From contig NZ_VFTG01000018.1 of the NCBI RefSeq assembly GCF_006439355.1, positions 57,654 to 121,653 of the forward strand: a stretch of 64,000 bases of DNA, read 5' to 3'. The position numbers were made by a program, and so were the translations under genes. Below the pieces are notes generated by a model, which had not been told where the DNA came from, ran no database searches, and saw nothing but the letters and a program-made list of their open reading frames with translations. Origin of the DNA: Mesorhizobium sp. B4-1-3 (lineage in GTDB: Bacteria > Pseudomonadota > Alphaproteobacteria > Rhizobiales > Rhizobiaceae). How positions within the stretch are numbered: position 1 is the stretch's first letter; the number at the start of each line of letters is the position of its first letter. Shown here one piece after another: positions 18,434 through 27,692 of the stretch.

Positions 18434-19693
18434 TCAGAAAAAGGTCTTCAGCGCGCCGACAATGTCATAGGCGTCATTGACCAGGAACAGAATCTGCCAT
18501 TTGTCGAAGGTTGTGCAGGGGTGCGACACAGCAAGTCCGATACGATCCCCGACCTTCACCGAAACCGTTTCCGGGACGTGCATATAAGCGTGCTGGTCGT
18601 TGCTGGCGAAGATCTCGCAGCCGCTCAGCCATTGAGGCGACGTCCCGTCGCGCGAGACGAGCAGGGGCACCGGCAGTCCGGAATCGGTGCCAAAGTCCCG
18701 CTTGCCGGCCGTCAGGATCACCAGCCCGGGCTCCGGACAGGATTGCACGAAGGTCCAGACCTCCAACGCGTTGATCAGTCCTTCGTTCTCGCCCGTCGCG
18801 GCAAGAATGCGCTTCTGCTCTGCCTCGTAGACGCCGCTGTCATGGCTGACATAGCAACCGCTGCGGGTCATCACCTGGGCGCCGCTGCCGGCGAGCCGGT
18901 CGACAACGACGTCATAGAACGAAGAGCCGCCGGCTGTCACGATCGGCGGCTCGCGTTCGAACAGGTTTTGGCTCGCGCACGCATTGTAGAGGACGCCGAT
19001 CTCGTCGACGAAATCGGCAACGGCCTTTGCCGGGCCGCCATCCTTCGGCTTGATCAAACCCTCAAACGCCTCGACGCCGCAAAGCCGCAGTTGAGGGGCG
19101 GCTTGCGCGGCGCGTGCCACCTCGAGCGCCGTCTTGTTGTCTCGGCAGCCGGTGCGGCCGCCAAGGTAGCCGCGCTCGACCAGCACCTGGATGGGCCGCG
19201 ACTTCTCTCCAGCTCGCCGGACTGCCTCGCTCGCCAGGCGCACGGCATCGAGGCTGTCGACCAGCATGTAGAAATCGAGGTCTGGCGAAGCATTCAGCTC
19301 GGCGACCAATGCATCCAGCTCCAACCGTCCGACGAGCTGGTTGGCCAGCACGATGCGATCGATGCCGAACCGGCGGCAAACCTTGATCTGGTGCAACGTC
19401 GCGACGGTCACGCCCCATGCGCCGTCGCGCAACTGGCGTTGCATGATCTGCGGACACATCGTCGTCTTGACGTGCGGCGCGATCACCGCGTCGCGCTTGG
19501 CGAGAAAGCGCTGCATCCAGCGCGAATTGTGATCGAGCGCGGACTCCTTGATGACCGCCGCCGGCAACGGCACGTCGCCGCGCAACAAGTTCCAGCCCTT
19601 CGACGCAACGTCGTTAAGACGGACCACAGCGCCAGGCGGAATGCCCTTGGTGGTCTCGTCCAGCACCAGATCGTCAAGCACTCCAAGATCCAT
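18434..19693 (-). CDS. PLP-dependent D-amino acid deaminase/aldolase (alanine-racemase-like fold, D-serine deaminase type)
   Basis: A 419-residue protein. The N-terminal barrel has the PLP lysine K76 in PHVKTTMCPQ, a motif shared by D-threonine aldolases, eukaryote-type D-serine dehydratases and bacterial amino acid deaminases. The C-terminal metal-binding region includes the late His/Cys of VSHPCTTFDKW. ATG 19693 is preferred over an upstream ATG at 19723 that lacks a family-like start. It is convergent with the D-aminopeptidase gene, which would release its D-amino acid substrates. The exact reaction (deamination or retro-aldol) is not decidable here. Confidence 0.85.
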   Translation of the reverse strand: MDLGVLDDLVLDETTKGIPPGAVVRLNDVASKGWNLLRGDVPLPAAVIKESALDHNSRWMQRFLAKRDAVIAPHVKTTMCPQIMQRQLRDGAWGVTVATLHQIKVCRRFGIDRIVLANQLVGRLELDALVAELNASPDLDFYMLVDSLDAVRLASEAVRRAGEKSRPIQVLVERGYLGGRTGCRDNKTALEVARAAQAAPQLRLCGVEAFEGLIKPKDGGPAKAVADFVDEIGVLYNACASQNLFEREPPIVTAGGSSFYDVVVDRLAGSGAQVMTRSGCYVSHDSGVYEAEQKRILAATGENEGLINALEVWTFVQSCPEPGLVILTAGKRDFGTDSGLPVPLLVSRDGTSPQWLSGCEIFASNDQHAYMHVPETVSVKVGDRIGLAVSHPCTTFDKWQILFLVNDAYDIVGALKTFF

Positions 19694-19844
19694 GTGACTT
19701 CCGATCCCCTGCCACCCTGCCAAAGCCGCGCCGGCGCGACTCGGCGCCGGTCGTTACATGATCCGGACGCCTTGCGGAAATCATATAATAGTTTGATGAT
19801 GAGAAAAGATTTTTCTTAAACGAAAGACAGGCTGGAATAACGAA
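19694..19844. promoter_or_regulatory. Divergent AT-rich promoter region (deaminase / M81 peptidase)
   Basis: 151 bp between divergent starts. The right half (about 19780-19830) is strikingly AT-rich for this DNA and carries the short dyad AGAAAA-GAT-TTTTCT. Its reverse complement contains GAAAAATC, a partial match to the candidate operator core at 26856-26886. Confidence 0.45.
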
Positions 19845-21308
19845 ATGCGCATTTTCATCGCCGGCATGGATACCGAGACCAACACGTTCGCGCCCATCCC
19901 GACCGGTTACCGCAGTTTCGAGGAGATGGGGATCGCGCGGGGCGACGCCACTTCGAAGGCTCTCAACGAACCCTCCTGCCAGTTGTTCGTGTGGCGCCAG
20001 CGCGGCGAAGCCGACGGACACGAGATCGTAGAAAGCCTCTGTGTCTGCGCCGAGCCGGGGGGCATAACCATCCGCAACGTCTATGAGCACTTCCGGGACG
20101 AGATCCTGGCCGAGCTCAAGGCGGCTATGCCGGTCGATTGCGTGCTCCTGGCCCTGCATGGCGCTTTCGTCGCGGAAGGCTATGACGATACCGAGGGCGA
20201 CCTGCTTGCCCATGTCAGGGCAATCGTCGGCCCCGACATTCCCGTCGGTGCTGAACTCGATCTGCACTGCCATACGACCCGCAAGATGGTCGACAATGCC
20301 ACCGCGATCGTCGCGTACAAGGAATATCCGCATACCGACATCATGGACCGTGCCGGCGAGCTCTATCGCATCATCGTAGACACGGTGGAGGGTAAGGTTC
20401 GGCCTGCGATGGCGCTCTATGACTGCCGCATGATCAGCACCTTCCGCGTGCAGGAGCAACCGATGCGCGACTTCGTCGATGCCATGACCGCCGCCGAAAC
20501 CGAGCCCGGCATACTGTCGGTTTCGCTGGGTCATGGTTTTCCGCACGGCGACGTTGAGGATGTCGGCGCGCGAATGCTGGTTGTTACCGACAACGACAAG
20601 CCGCTCGCCGAACGGACCGCGGAGAAGTTCGGCAAACGGCTCTTCGCGTTGCGCAACGATCTGATCCCGAAATTCCTCGGCATTGACGAGGCGCTCGATA
20701 TCGCGCTCGCCGAGTCGGAAGGGCCGGTTGTGATTGCCGATGTTTCAGACAATGCCGGCGGCGGCGCTCCAGGCGATTCCACCTATATCCTGCGACGCCT
20801 GATAGAGCGCGGCATCGAAAATGCGGCGAGCGCCATGTATTGGGATCCGATCGCCTACCGCTTCTGTGTGGAGGCAGGCGTCGGCGGTACCATCGATCTG
20901 CGGGTCGGCGGCAAGTGCGGTGTCTTTTCGGGCATGCCGGTCGATCTGCGTGTCACCGTGAAGGGTCTCGGGCGGGAGTTGACCCAGCGTTTCGGCACCA
21001 TGCCTTGGCCGCTCGGCGACGCGGCATGGGTCACCACCGATGGCGGCATAGACCTGATCATCAACACCGTGCGGACCCAGGTCTTCCATCCCGACTGCAT
21101 GACTGCGCTTGGCCTCGACCCGAGCAATCGGCGCATCGTCATCGTTAAGTCCAACTATCATTTCCAGGCAGGTTTCGCGCCGATCGCCAAGCGCATCCTG
21201 TTTTGCGCCCCACCCGGTGCGACGCAGCCCAACTTCGCCTCGATCCCCTACACCAAACTCAAGCGGCCCTACTGGCCCAAGGTGGAGGACCCGTTCGAGG
21301 CGGCCTGA
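19845..21308 (+). CDS. M81 family metallopeptidase (MlrC-like)
   Basis: A 487-residue protein starting MRIFIAGMDTETNTFAP, the hallmark opening of MlrC/DUF1485 proteins. The metal-site segments are ALHGAFVAEGYDDTEGD and ELDLHCHTTRKM, and the MlrC C-terminal domain follows from about residue 290 (DNAGGGAPGDSTYIL). MlrC is known from microcystin breakdown, where it acts on the linear peptide products. Most homologs sit with peptide importers and have unknown substrates. Its place beside a peptide importer and D-amino acid enzymes suggests a peptidase or amidase for unusual peptides. Confidence 0.9.
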   Translation: MRIFIAGMDTETNTFAPIPTGYRSFEEMGIARGDATSKALNEPSCQLFVWRQRGEADGHEIVESLCVCAEPGGITIRNVYEHFRDEILAELKAAMPVDCVLLALHGAFVAEGYDDTEGDLLAHVRAIVGPDIPVGAELDLHCHTTRKMVDNATAIVAYKEYPHTDIMDRAGELYRIIVDTVEGKVRPAMALYDCRMISTFRVQEQPMRDFVDAMTAAETEPGILSVSLGHGFPHGDVEDVGARMLVVTDNDKPLAERTAEKFGKRLFALRNDLIPKFLGIDEALDIALAESEGPVVIADVSDNAGGGAPGDSTYILRRLIERGIENAASAMYWDPIAYRFCVEAGVGGTIDLRVGGKCGVFSGMPVDLRVTVKGLGRELTQRFGTMPWPLGDAAWVTTDGGIDLIINTVRTQVFHPDCMTALGLDPSNRRIVIVKSNYHFQAGFAPIAKRILFCAPPGATQPNFASIPYTKLKRPYWPKVEDPFEAA

Positions 21309-21349
21309 TCGGCGTCAGCAGACCGGGGGCAACTATGCCGATGCCGGCG

Positions 21350-22309
21350 TTACCGAGGGGCTTCGAGCGCGCCGGTCACGACGTGGCAGCGCACGGTGCG
21401 CGCGCCCTCGACAGCCTTGAGTATTTGCGGCAGCTCGCAGCCCGCCGTCGCGGAAGGACAGCGGTCCCTGAAATAGCAGCCTGTGGGCAGTTTGCGGTTG
21501 CTTGGCAGTTCGCCGGCGCGCGGCGCGATCGTAGCTAGGGGGCGCTCGAAACTCGGCACGGCCTCGAGCAGCGTCCTCGTGTAGGGATGCCGGGGACCGT
21601 CCAGCACCTCCTGTGCCAGCCCGGCCTCGACGATCTGGCCGAGATACATGACGGCAACGCGGTCGGCAACGTGGCGAACCAGCGAGACGTCATGCGAGAT
21701 CAGGGCGTAGGACAGCTTGCGCTGAGCCTGCAACGTCAGCAGCAGATTGACGATCTGCGCTTGCACCGAGACGTCCAGTGCCGATGTCGGCTCGTCCAGC
21801 ACCAGCAGTTCCGGCTCGACGGCGAGCGCCCGGGCGATCGCAATGCGCTGGCGTTGGCCGCCGGAGAATTCATGCGGATAGCGATCGATCTGCTCGGGGC
21901 GCAGGCCGACCGACACGGCAAGCTCGGTCGCCCGGTCGATCAATTGCGTGCGACTGTAGCCGCCGCGGATGTGCAGCGGTTCGGTGATCAGCCGCCACAC
22001 CGGCAGGCGCGGATCAAGCGAAGATTGAGGATCCTGGAAGATGATCTGGATATGCGTGTTGGATTGCGCGCGATCGGCGCCCTTTAGCCTGATCGAGCCT
22101 GCGGTGATGGGCGTCAATCCGACGATTGCCTGACCCAGCGTGGACTTGCCGCAGCCTGACTCCCCCACAATGCCCAGCGTCTCGCCTTCGGCCACGGAGA
22201 GCGAAACGCCATTGACCGCATAGACGTCGGCGCCGCCGAACCAGCCGGAGGTCACGCGGTAGCGCACCTCGACATCTTCGAGCGCGAGCAGGGGTTGGTC
22301 TGAGTTCAC
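21350..22309 (-). CDS. Peptide ABC transporter ATP-binding protein (OppF type), importer 2
   Basis: A 319-residue ATPase with Walker A GESGCGKST, Q-loop FQDPQSSLDP, signature FSGGQRQRIAIARAL and Walker B LLVLDEPTSALDV. The C-terminal Cys-containing oligopeptide extension is GCYFRDRCPSATAGCELP. GTG 22309 is chosen because it overlaps the OppD-type stop (GTGA). The upstream ATG at 22342 would overlap by 37 bp. It is the last gene of the five-gene importer 2. Confidence 0.92.
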   Translation of the reverse strand: MNSDQPLLALEDVEVRYRVTSGWFGGADVYAVNGVSLSVAEGETLGIVGESGCGKSTLGQAIVGLTPITAGSIRLKGADRAQSNTHIQIIFQDPQSSLDPRLPVWRLITEPLHIRGGYSRTQLIDRATELAVSVGLRPEQIDRYPHEFSGGQRQRIAIARALAVEPELLVLDEPTSALDVSVQAQIVNLLLTLQAQRKLSYALISHDVSLVRHVADRVAVMYLGQIVEAGLAQEVLDGPRHPYTRTLLEAVPSFERPLATIAPRAGELPSNRKLPTGCYFRDRCPSATAGCELPQILKAVEGARTVRCHVVTGALEAPR

Positions 22310-23301
22310 GCGGCTTCGGTCTCCTCGATGCGGCGCCAGCACGCGGCCCGGCGCGAAGGGTCGATCGCGGAGAGCGGCGGAACCTCGACGCAGCGCTCAT
22401 CGGCTTCGCGGCAACGCGCGCGAAACAGGCACCCTGGGGGCGGGTTCAGCATGTCGGGCAATGTTCCAGGTATCTGTTCCAACGGTTGCTTCGGCGCGGC
22501 CAGGCCCGGCAGGCAGCGGATCAGCGCCCGGGTATAAGGATGCGCGGGCGCGGCAAGAACGGAAGCAGTGGTCCCGGATTCGGCGACGCGCCCGGCGTAC
22601 AGAACGTAGAGCCGGTCGCACAGCTGCGACACCACCGCCATGTCGTGCGAGATGAAGACGACGGCGGTGCCGGTGCTGACTGCCTTTTGCCTGATCAGGG
22701 ACAGGATCAGCGCCTGCACGGTCACATCGAGCGCCGTTGTCGGTTCGTCGGCGATGATGAGCTTCGGTTCACAGGAAAACGCCATGGCGATCAGCACGCG
22801 CTGGCGCATGCCGCCCGACAGTTCGAACGGATAGGCCTGCATGATCCGCTCCGGCTCGCTGATCAGCATGTCCCGCAACAGGCCTATCGCCTTCTGTCGT
22901 GCCGCGGCATTGCTGAGGCGCTGGTGGCGGCGGATGACCTCGATCACCTGCTCGCCGATGCGTCGCGTCGGGTTGAGGGCGTTCATGGGTTCCTGGAAAA
23001 TTGTCGAGACCTGGCGACCGCGAACATGCTGCAACTCGCGCTCGCTGAGCTTCATCGGATCGCTGCCGAAAAGGCGGACCGCGCCGCCGGTGATGCGTGC
23101 GCTGCCCTTGGGCAGGAGCCGCATCGCGGCCATCATGGTGACCGACTTGCCGCAACCGGACTCGCCGACGACGCCAACGATCTCGCCGGCGCGCACTTTA
23201 ATGCTGATCCCGTTGAGCGCCTTGACCGCACCGCGAAAAGTGCGGAACTCGAGCGACAGATCGTCGATGTCGAGCAGAATGTCGCCGCGTTGCGCGCTCA
23301 T
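22306..23301 (-). CDS. Peptide ABC transporter ATP-binding protein (OppD type), importer 2
   Basis: A 331-residue ATPase with Walker A GESGCGKSV (Val in place of Thr at the last position, common in this family), Q-loop FQEPMNALNP, signature LSGGMRQRVLIAMAF and Walker B LIIADEPTTALDV. The Cys-rich tail is PGCLFRARCREADERC. ATG 23301 overlaps the permease stop (ATGA), so the 51 residues readable upstream are excluded. It forms the motor with the OppF-type subunit. Confidence 0.92.
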   Translation of the reverse strand: MSAQRGDILLDIDDLSLEFRTFRGAVKALNGISIKVRAGEIVGVVGESGCGKSVTMMAAMRLLPKGSARITGGAVRLFGSDPMKLSERELQHVRGRQVSTIFQEPMNALNPTRRIGEQVIEVIRRHQRLSNAAARQKAIGLLRDMLISEPERIMQAYPFELSGGMRQRVLIAMAFSCEPKLIIADEPTTALDVTVQALILSLIRQKAVSTGTAVVFISHDMAVVSQLCDRLYVLYAGRVAESGTTASVLAAPAHPYTRALIRCLPGLAAPKQPLEQIPGTLPDMLNPPPGCLFRARCREADERCVEVPPLSAIDPSRRAACWRRIEETEAA

Positions 23302-24188
23302 CGGCCGCCAAGCCTCGGATCGAGCATGTCGCGCAGGCCGTCGCCCAGCAGGTTGAAGCCCATGGCGCTGACCAGGATCGCGAGACCTGGAAAGGTGATG
23401 TACCACCATTGATCGAGAAAGTAATTGCGGCCGCTCGAGACCATCGAGCCCCATTCCGATGTCGGCGGCTGTGCGCCAAGGCCGATGAAGCTCAGCGCCG
23501 CCGCGGTCAGGATCGTGCCGCCGAGATCGAGCGTTGCCTGGACAATGATCGGCGACAGCGCGTTGGGCAAGATATGCCAGCGCAGCAGGTAGGCCGGCGA
23601 AGCGCCGAAGCTGCGCGAAGCCTTCACATAGGTCCGGTTGCGGAGCGCCAGCGTCTGGCCGCGCGCCAGCCGCACATAAGCCGGCACGCGCACGACGGCC
23701 ACCGCGAGCATCGCGTTGAACAGGCTGGGGCCGAGAGCGGCGGCCAGAGCCATCGCCAGGATCAGCGCCGGCAGGGCAAGGAAAACGTCCATCAAGCGCA
23801 TGATTGCCGTGTCTACGACGCCGCCGACGACGCCGGACAGGCAGCCGACGATCGAGCCGACCACGGTCGAGATGATGACGATGGCGAACGCGATGCCGCA
23901 GGAAGCGCGCGCGCCGAAGAGAACGCGCGAGAACAGGTCGCGGCCAACCTCGTCCGTGCCGAACAAATGCTGCAGGCTTGGCGCTGCGAGCCGCGCCGAG
24001 AGCGAGATCCGGTCGGGGGGGTAGGGCGCCAGGATCGGCGCCGCCACAATGACAAGCAAAACGACCAGGGCAATGCCGGCGCCGACGAGCGTGAGCGGAC
24101 TGCCCTTGACCCTATACCACAGACGGCGGAGGCCTTCGCGCGCGGCGGACGGATGCCTGGCGAAGCCAGTCGCTTCCATGGTCATCAA
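23298..24188 (-). CDS. Peptide ABC transporter permease (DppC type), importer 2
   Basis: A 296-residue permease. It has the N-terminal segment SPLTLVGAGIALVVLLVIVA, the family motif LFGTDEVGRDLFSRVLFGAR near residues 75-95, and the coupling loop KASRSFGASPAYLLRWHILPNAL. ATG 24188 overlaps the DppB-type stop. Unlike its importer 1 counterpart, it keeps the canonical FGTDxxGRD motif. Confidence 0.93.
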   Translation of the reverse strand: MMTMEATGFARHPSAAREGLRRLWYRVKGSPLTLVGAGIALVVLLVIVAAPILAPYPPDRISLSARLAAPSLQHLFGTDEVGRDLFSRVLFGARASCGIAFAIVIISTVVGSIVGCLSGVVGGVVDTAIMRLMDVFLALPALILAMALAAALGPSLFNAMLAVAVVRVPAYVRLARGQTLALRNRTYVKASRSFGASPAYLLRWHILPNALSPIIVQATLDLGGTILTAAALSFIGLGAQPPTSEWGSMVSSGRNYFLDQWWYITFPGLAILVSAMGFNLLGDGLRDMLDPRLGGR

Positions 24189-25201
24189 CCGAGCTCCCGG
24201 ATCTGGGGATCGAGCACCATGTAGGTCAGGTCGACCGCCAGGTTGATCAGGACGTAGCCAAGCGATGCGACTATCGTGAATCCCATGATCGCCGGGAAAT
24301 CCAGCGTCTGGATCGACGATACGACATAGCTGCCCATGCCCGGCCAGGCGAAGATCGTCTCGGTCAACACGGCACCGTAAAGAAGGTCGCCGAAGGCAAG
24401 GCCGAGCAAGGTCACCGAGGGGATCAGCGCATTGGGCAGCGCATGGCGCAGGATGATCGCCGAACGCGACAATCCGTTGGCGCGAGCGGTGCGCACATAA
24501 TCTTCCTGCAGCACGTCGAGCATCGAGGCCCTGATCTGGCGGGTTATGATGCCGAGATTGGCGAATGCCAGCACGAAGGCCGGCAGGACCAGGTGGTAAA
24601 GCGTCGAGCGAAATGCGGTGAGGTCGCCGGCCACAAGCGAGTCGATCAGGAAGAAGCCTGTCACACGCGGCGGCGGGATGACGCCGAGATCGATGCGTGC
24701 GCTGCCGGGCAGGATCGGGATCTTCACATAGAACACGATGATCAGCGCCAGGCCGAACCAGAAGACCGGCATCGATATGCCTGCCACCGAGACCGCGCGC
24801 GCCGCCTGGTCGACCGGGCCGTCCTTGAAGATGGCTGACAGCACGCCGAGCGGCACGCCGAGCAGGATTGCCATGAACAGTGCTGTGATGCCGAGCTCGA
24901 GCGTGGCGGGCAGGAAAAGCGCTATGTCGGTCGCCACCGGCCGCCGTGTCCGCAGAGAATTGCCGAGATCGCCAGACAGCAATTGCCTGACGTAGATGAC
25001 GAACTGCTGCGTGACCGGCTTGTCCAGCCCAAGCTCCTGGCGCACATGCGCCAGCGTCTCTGCGGAAGCTTTGTCCCCGGCGATCAGCTGTGCCGGATCG
25101 CCGGGGATAAGATGCGAGATGGTGAAGGTGACTACAGCAACGCCCGCGACCACGAAGGCCAGCAGAACGAGACGCCGAAGGATGGTGGACAGCAATGACA
25201 T
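24185..25201 (-). CDS. Peptide ABC transporter permease (DppB type), importer 2
   Basis: A 338-residue permease. It opens with ILRRLVLLAFVVAGVAVVTFTISHLIPGDPAQ, the canonical DppB start, and has the loop TARANGLSRSAIILRHALPNALIP for ATPase coupling. It begins 17 bp after the binding-protein gene and overlaps the DppC-type gene. Confidence 0.93.
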   Translation of the reverse strand: MSLLSTILRRLVLLAFVVAGVAVVTFTISHLIPGDPAQLIAGDKASAETLAHVRQELGLDKPVTQQFVIYVRQLLSGDLGNSLRTRRPVATDIALFLPATLELGITALFMAILLGVPLGVLSAIFKDGPVDQAARAVSVAGISMPVFWFGLALIIVFYVKIPILPGSARIDLGVIPPPRVTGFFLIDSLVAGDLTAFRSTLYHLVLPAFVLAFANLGIITRQIRASMLDVLQEDYVRTARANGLSRSAIILRHALPNALIPSVTLLGLAFGDLLYGAVLTETIFAWPGMGSYVVSSIQTLDFPAIMGFTIVASLGYVLINLAVDLTYMVLDPQIRELG

Positions 25202-25218
25202 GCCTTCGGCGTCGGCTC

Positions 25219-26766
25219 TTATTCGGACTTCGACATGTCGGCGATGTTATACACCTGGATCAGCATCGGGTTATAAACATAGCCCTTCACCGACGAGCGC
25301 ATAGCGAAGATATCGTTCTTCTGGAACAGCAGCACGTAAGGCGCATCCTCGTTGGTGATCTTCTGGGCGTCGATGTAGAGCTTCTCGCGCTCCTTCTGGT
25401 CGACGGTCTGCAGCGCCTTGTTGATCAGGTCGGTGACCTTCGGGTTCTCGTAGAAGGAACGGTTACCGGGAGCGCCCATCTTGGTGGGATCGAACCATAT
25501 GTTCATGAACATGAAGGGGTCGGCAAAATCGGGTGTCCAGGCGCCGGTCGAGATGTCGTAATCGCCCTTGGCGACCAGCTCGCGCTTGGTTGTGTCGGCG
25601 ACGTTCTTCATATCCAGCGTGACGCCGATTTCGGCGAGCGATGCCTGCAGCGCAAGGCCGACAGGTTCCCAGGCCGAGTCGGCCTGCGAATAGGTATAAG
25701 TGACATGCAAGTTGGAAACGCCGGCGTCGGCGAGCAACTGCTTGGCCTTATCCAGATCGTAGCTGTACTGCATGCCTTGCGGATCATGGCCCCACATGCC
25801 GTCCGGTACCGCGCCGCGCATCTGCTCGGCCTGACCCTGCATCACGCCATCGACCAGGCCCTTGTAGTCAACGGCGTAGGAGATTGCCTGGCGCACCTTC
25901 GGATTGTCGAGCGGTGCCTTCTTGTTATTCAGGTAAAGATAGACGACGTAGAGGCTGGGATTGCTCTGAATAGCCACCCCTGCGCTCGACTTCATGGCTT
26001 CGGCCTGGTCCACGGGAACCTGGTCGATTAGATCGGCGTCGCCGTTCTCCAGCTGCAGCCGGCGCGACGACATCTCGCGTACGATCTTGAAGATAACCTG
26101 CTTGAAGGCTGGAGCCTTGCCCGCATAGTGCGGGTTTGGATCAAGCGTGATCTGCTGGTTGCGCTCCCAGCTCGCAATCTTGAAGGCGCCGCTGCCGGCG
26201 CTGTGCTCGGCGAGCCAGGCGCGGGCATCGTCGCCGTTGACCGCATGGTCCTGCGCTTTCGGATTCACGATCGACCCGGCGGAGGTGGCGAGCGCCGAAA
26301 GGAAAGGCGCGAACGGAGCCGAGAGCTCGAACTTCACCGTCTGCGGATCGACCACGACGACGTCCTTGATGGTTGGGAACATGTCTCCGGGACCGGCGGC
26401 CAGTTTCTTGACGCGGTCGAAGGAATATTTGACCGCGGCCGCATCGACCGGCGAGCCGTCATCGAACATGTGGCCGGACGCCAGCTTGAAGGTCCAACTG
26501 AGATTGTCGGGCGCTACAGTCCAGCTCTCCGCGATCTCGGGGATCACGTCCGTTTTTGCCCCGTCATACTTCACCAGACGCTCATAGGCCGGGAAGATCA
26601 GCGTATAACCGTTGTTGCTGACCTCGACTCCGGGATCGGCGGTGGGCGGATCCTCTGCCTTGTCGATGACGAGGACATCCTTGGCCGTGGCCCAGCTATG
26701 GCCGGTCAAGGCGAAAGCAGCGAACGCGGCAAATACCGCGGTCGGCAGGCGACGAGAGATTTTCAT
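25219..26766 (-). CDS. Peptide ABC transporter substrate-binding protein (SBP_bac_5), importer 2
   Basis: A 515-residue periplasmic protein. ATG 26766 is chosen for its GGGGAG ribosome site and the signal peptide MKISRRLPTAVFAAFAAFAL, with cleavage near ATA before KDVLVIDK. Family features are IPEIAESWTVAPDNLSWTF and PKVRQAISYAVDYKGLV. It heads the importer 2 operon (binding protein, DppB, DppC, OppD, OppF). Two copies of a candidate operator lie about 90-120 bp upstream, next to the XRE-cupin regulator gene. Confidence 0.93.
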   Translation of the reverse strand: MKISRRLPTAVFAAFAAFALTGHSWATAKDVLVIDKAEDPPTADPGVEVSNNGYTLIFPAYERLVKYDGAKTDVIPEIAESWTVAPDNLSWTFKLASGHMFDDGSPVDAAAVKYSFDRVKKLAAGPGDMFPTIKDVVVVDPQTVKFELSAPFAPFLSALATSAGSIVNPKAQDHAVNGDDARAWLAEHSAGSGAFKIASWERNQQITLDPNPHYAGKAPAFKQVIFKIVREMSSRRLQLENGDADLIDQVPVDQAEAMKSSAGVAIQSNPSLYVVYLYLNNKKAPLDNPKVRQAISYAVDYKGLVDGVMQGQAEQMRGAVPDGMWGHDPQGMQYSYDLDKAKQLLADAGVSNLHVTYTYSQADSAWEPVGLALQASLAEIGVTLDMKNVADTTKRELVAKGDYDISTGAWTPDFADPFMFMNIWFDPTKMGAPGNRSFYENPKVTDLINKALQTVDQKEREKLYIDAQKITNEDAPYVLLFQKNDIFAMRSSVKGYVYNPMLIQVYNIADMSKSE

Positions 26767-26855
26767 GCGCGCTCCCCTAGAGCTTTTCATTGAGCATCTC
26801 TGGCGTCGAGCCGGATGCTATTGCCCACGCTAGCATCCGTAACATGGATGGCAAG

Positions 26856-26886
26856 GCGATTTTTCGGATAGGAAAGCGATTTTTCG
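26856..26886. promoter_or_regulatory. Tandem candidate operator GCGATTTTTCG x2
   Basis: GCGATTTTTCG occurs at 26856-26866 and again at 26876-26886, exactly 20 bp apart, about two helical turns. Both lie in the leader of the importer 2 operon. A one-mismatch copy in inverted orientation lies before the DauA-like gene (27647-27657). The XRE-cupin regulator encoded between the two sites is the likely binder (inference). Confidence 0.5.
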
Positions 26887-26888
26887 AA

Positions 26889-27545
26889 TTAGCCAACAAG
26901 CATTTCGGCGCTGGCGGGGCCGTCGGCGGCTTGGCTCACGGCGCTGATCAATATCTGCTCGGACTGACCGGAGGCCGCGGTGCAGACGCACAGGATGCGT
27001 GCTGGCGTATCGCCGACGCTAATATAGGCATGGCCCATGGTGCTTTCGAAATATACGGATTCCCCCGCCTTCAGCCGAAGCGCCTCATAGACATCGGTAT
27101 GAAGCTCTACCTCGCCTTCAAGCACGTAGGTAAATTCCTGCCCCGGATGCCGGATTAACTCACCAAAAGCATCGATGCTTTCGCTTGTCACGGTGCCCAG
27201 CATTGGGATCATTTCCTTGCGCGAGAGCTCTGTGCAGAGGAATTTGTAGATGTAATTCGGCGTCTCGACGATACGGCCGTCGTCGACCTTGCTCACCACC
27301 CTGGCACCGCGAGCGATAGGCGGAGCGCCTGCCTTTTTCACACCGAACAGTTCGGTGATGTCCACGTTCAGTCCTTGCGCCAGCTGTAGCAGCTTGTCGT
27401 ATGTCAGTGACATCTGGTTGTTCTCGACCTTGGACAAGGTCGAGATGGCCAGCCCCGACATCTGGCTGACCTGTGTCAACGTCCAACCACTTTCCCTGCG
27501 CAACGCTTTCAGGGATTCGCCGAGACTTGGCTTCGAATCGCTCAT
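26889..27545 (-). CDS. XRE-family regulator with C-terminal cupin domain
   Basis: A 218-residue regulator. Residues 9-66 form a Cro/CI-type helix-turn-helix (LKALRRESGWTLTQVSQMSGLAISTLSKVENNQ). The last 100 residues form a cupin (HPGQEFTYVLEGEVELHTD, then LKAGESVYFESTMGHAYI). ATG 27545 begins the HTH protein, and the open frame continues upstream without a start signal. HTH-cupin proteins often regulate nearby amino acid or amine catabolism (PuuR-like). It sits between importer 2 and the divergent DauA-like gene, so it probably senses an imported amino acid or derivative. Confidence 0.92.
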   Translation of the reverse strand: MSDSKPSLGESLKALRRESGWTLTQVSQMSGLAISTLSKVENNQMSLTYDKLLQLAQGLNVDITELFGVKKAGAPPIARGARVVSKVDDGRIVETPNYIYKFLCTELSRKEMIPMLGTVTSESIDAFGELIRHPGQEFTYVLEGEVELHTDVYEALRLKAGESVYFESTMGHAYISVGDTPARILCVCTAASGQSEQILISAVSQAADGPASAEMLVG

Positions 27546-27646
27546 GAGCCACCTGAAATCGTCATTCGTGCACTTTAAAGCGCTGGTTCGCGAAAGTCGA
27601 CAGGCATGCAATAATACTTTATGATCAGAAATAGTTTTGGTCGATA

Positions 27647-27657
27647 CGAAAAAACGC
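27647..27657. promoter_or_regulatory. Candidate operator CGAAAAAACGC upstream of the DauA-like gene
   Basis: One mismatch from the reverse complement of the tandem sites at 26856-26886, and 35 bp before the ATG of the flavoenzyme gene. A direct repeat CGCTGGTTCGC also occurs in this 147-bp divergent region, near 27571 and 27655. Confidence 0.4.
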
Positions 27658-27692
27658 TGGTTCGCTCCGCCCCTGCTTGCTAAGGGTTCGCC

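Noticed and set aside
18521..19819. A 432-codon open frame antisense to the PLP deaminase
   Set aside because: The sense strand carries the PLP lysine motif and a full-length fold. This frame is its shadow.
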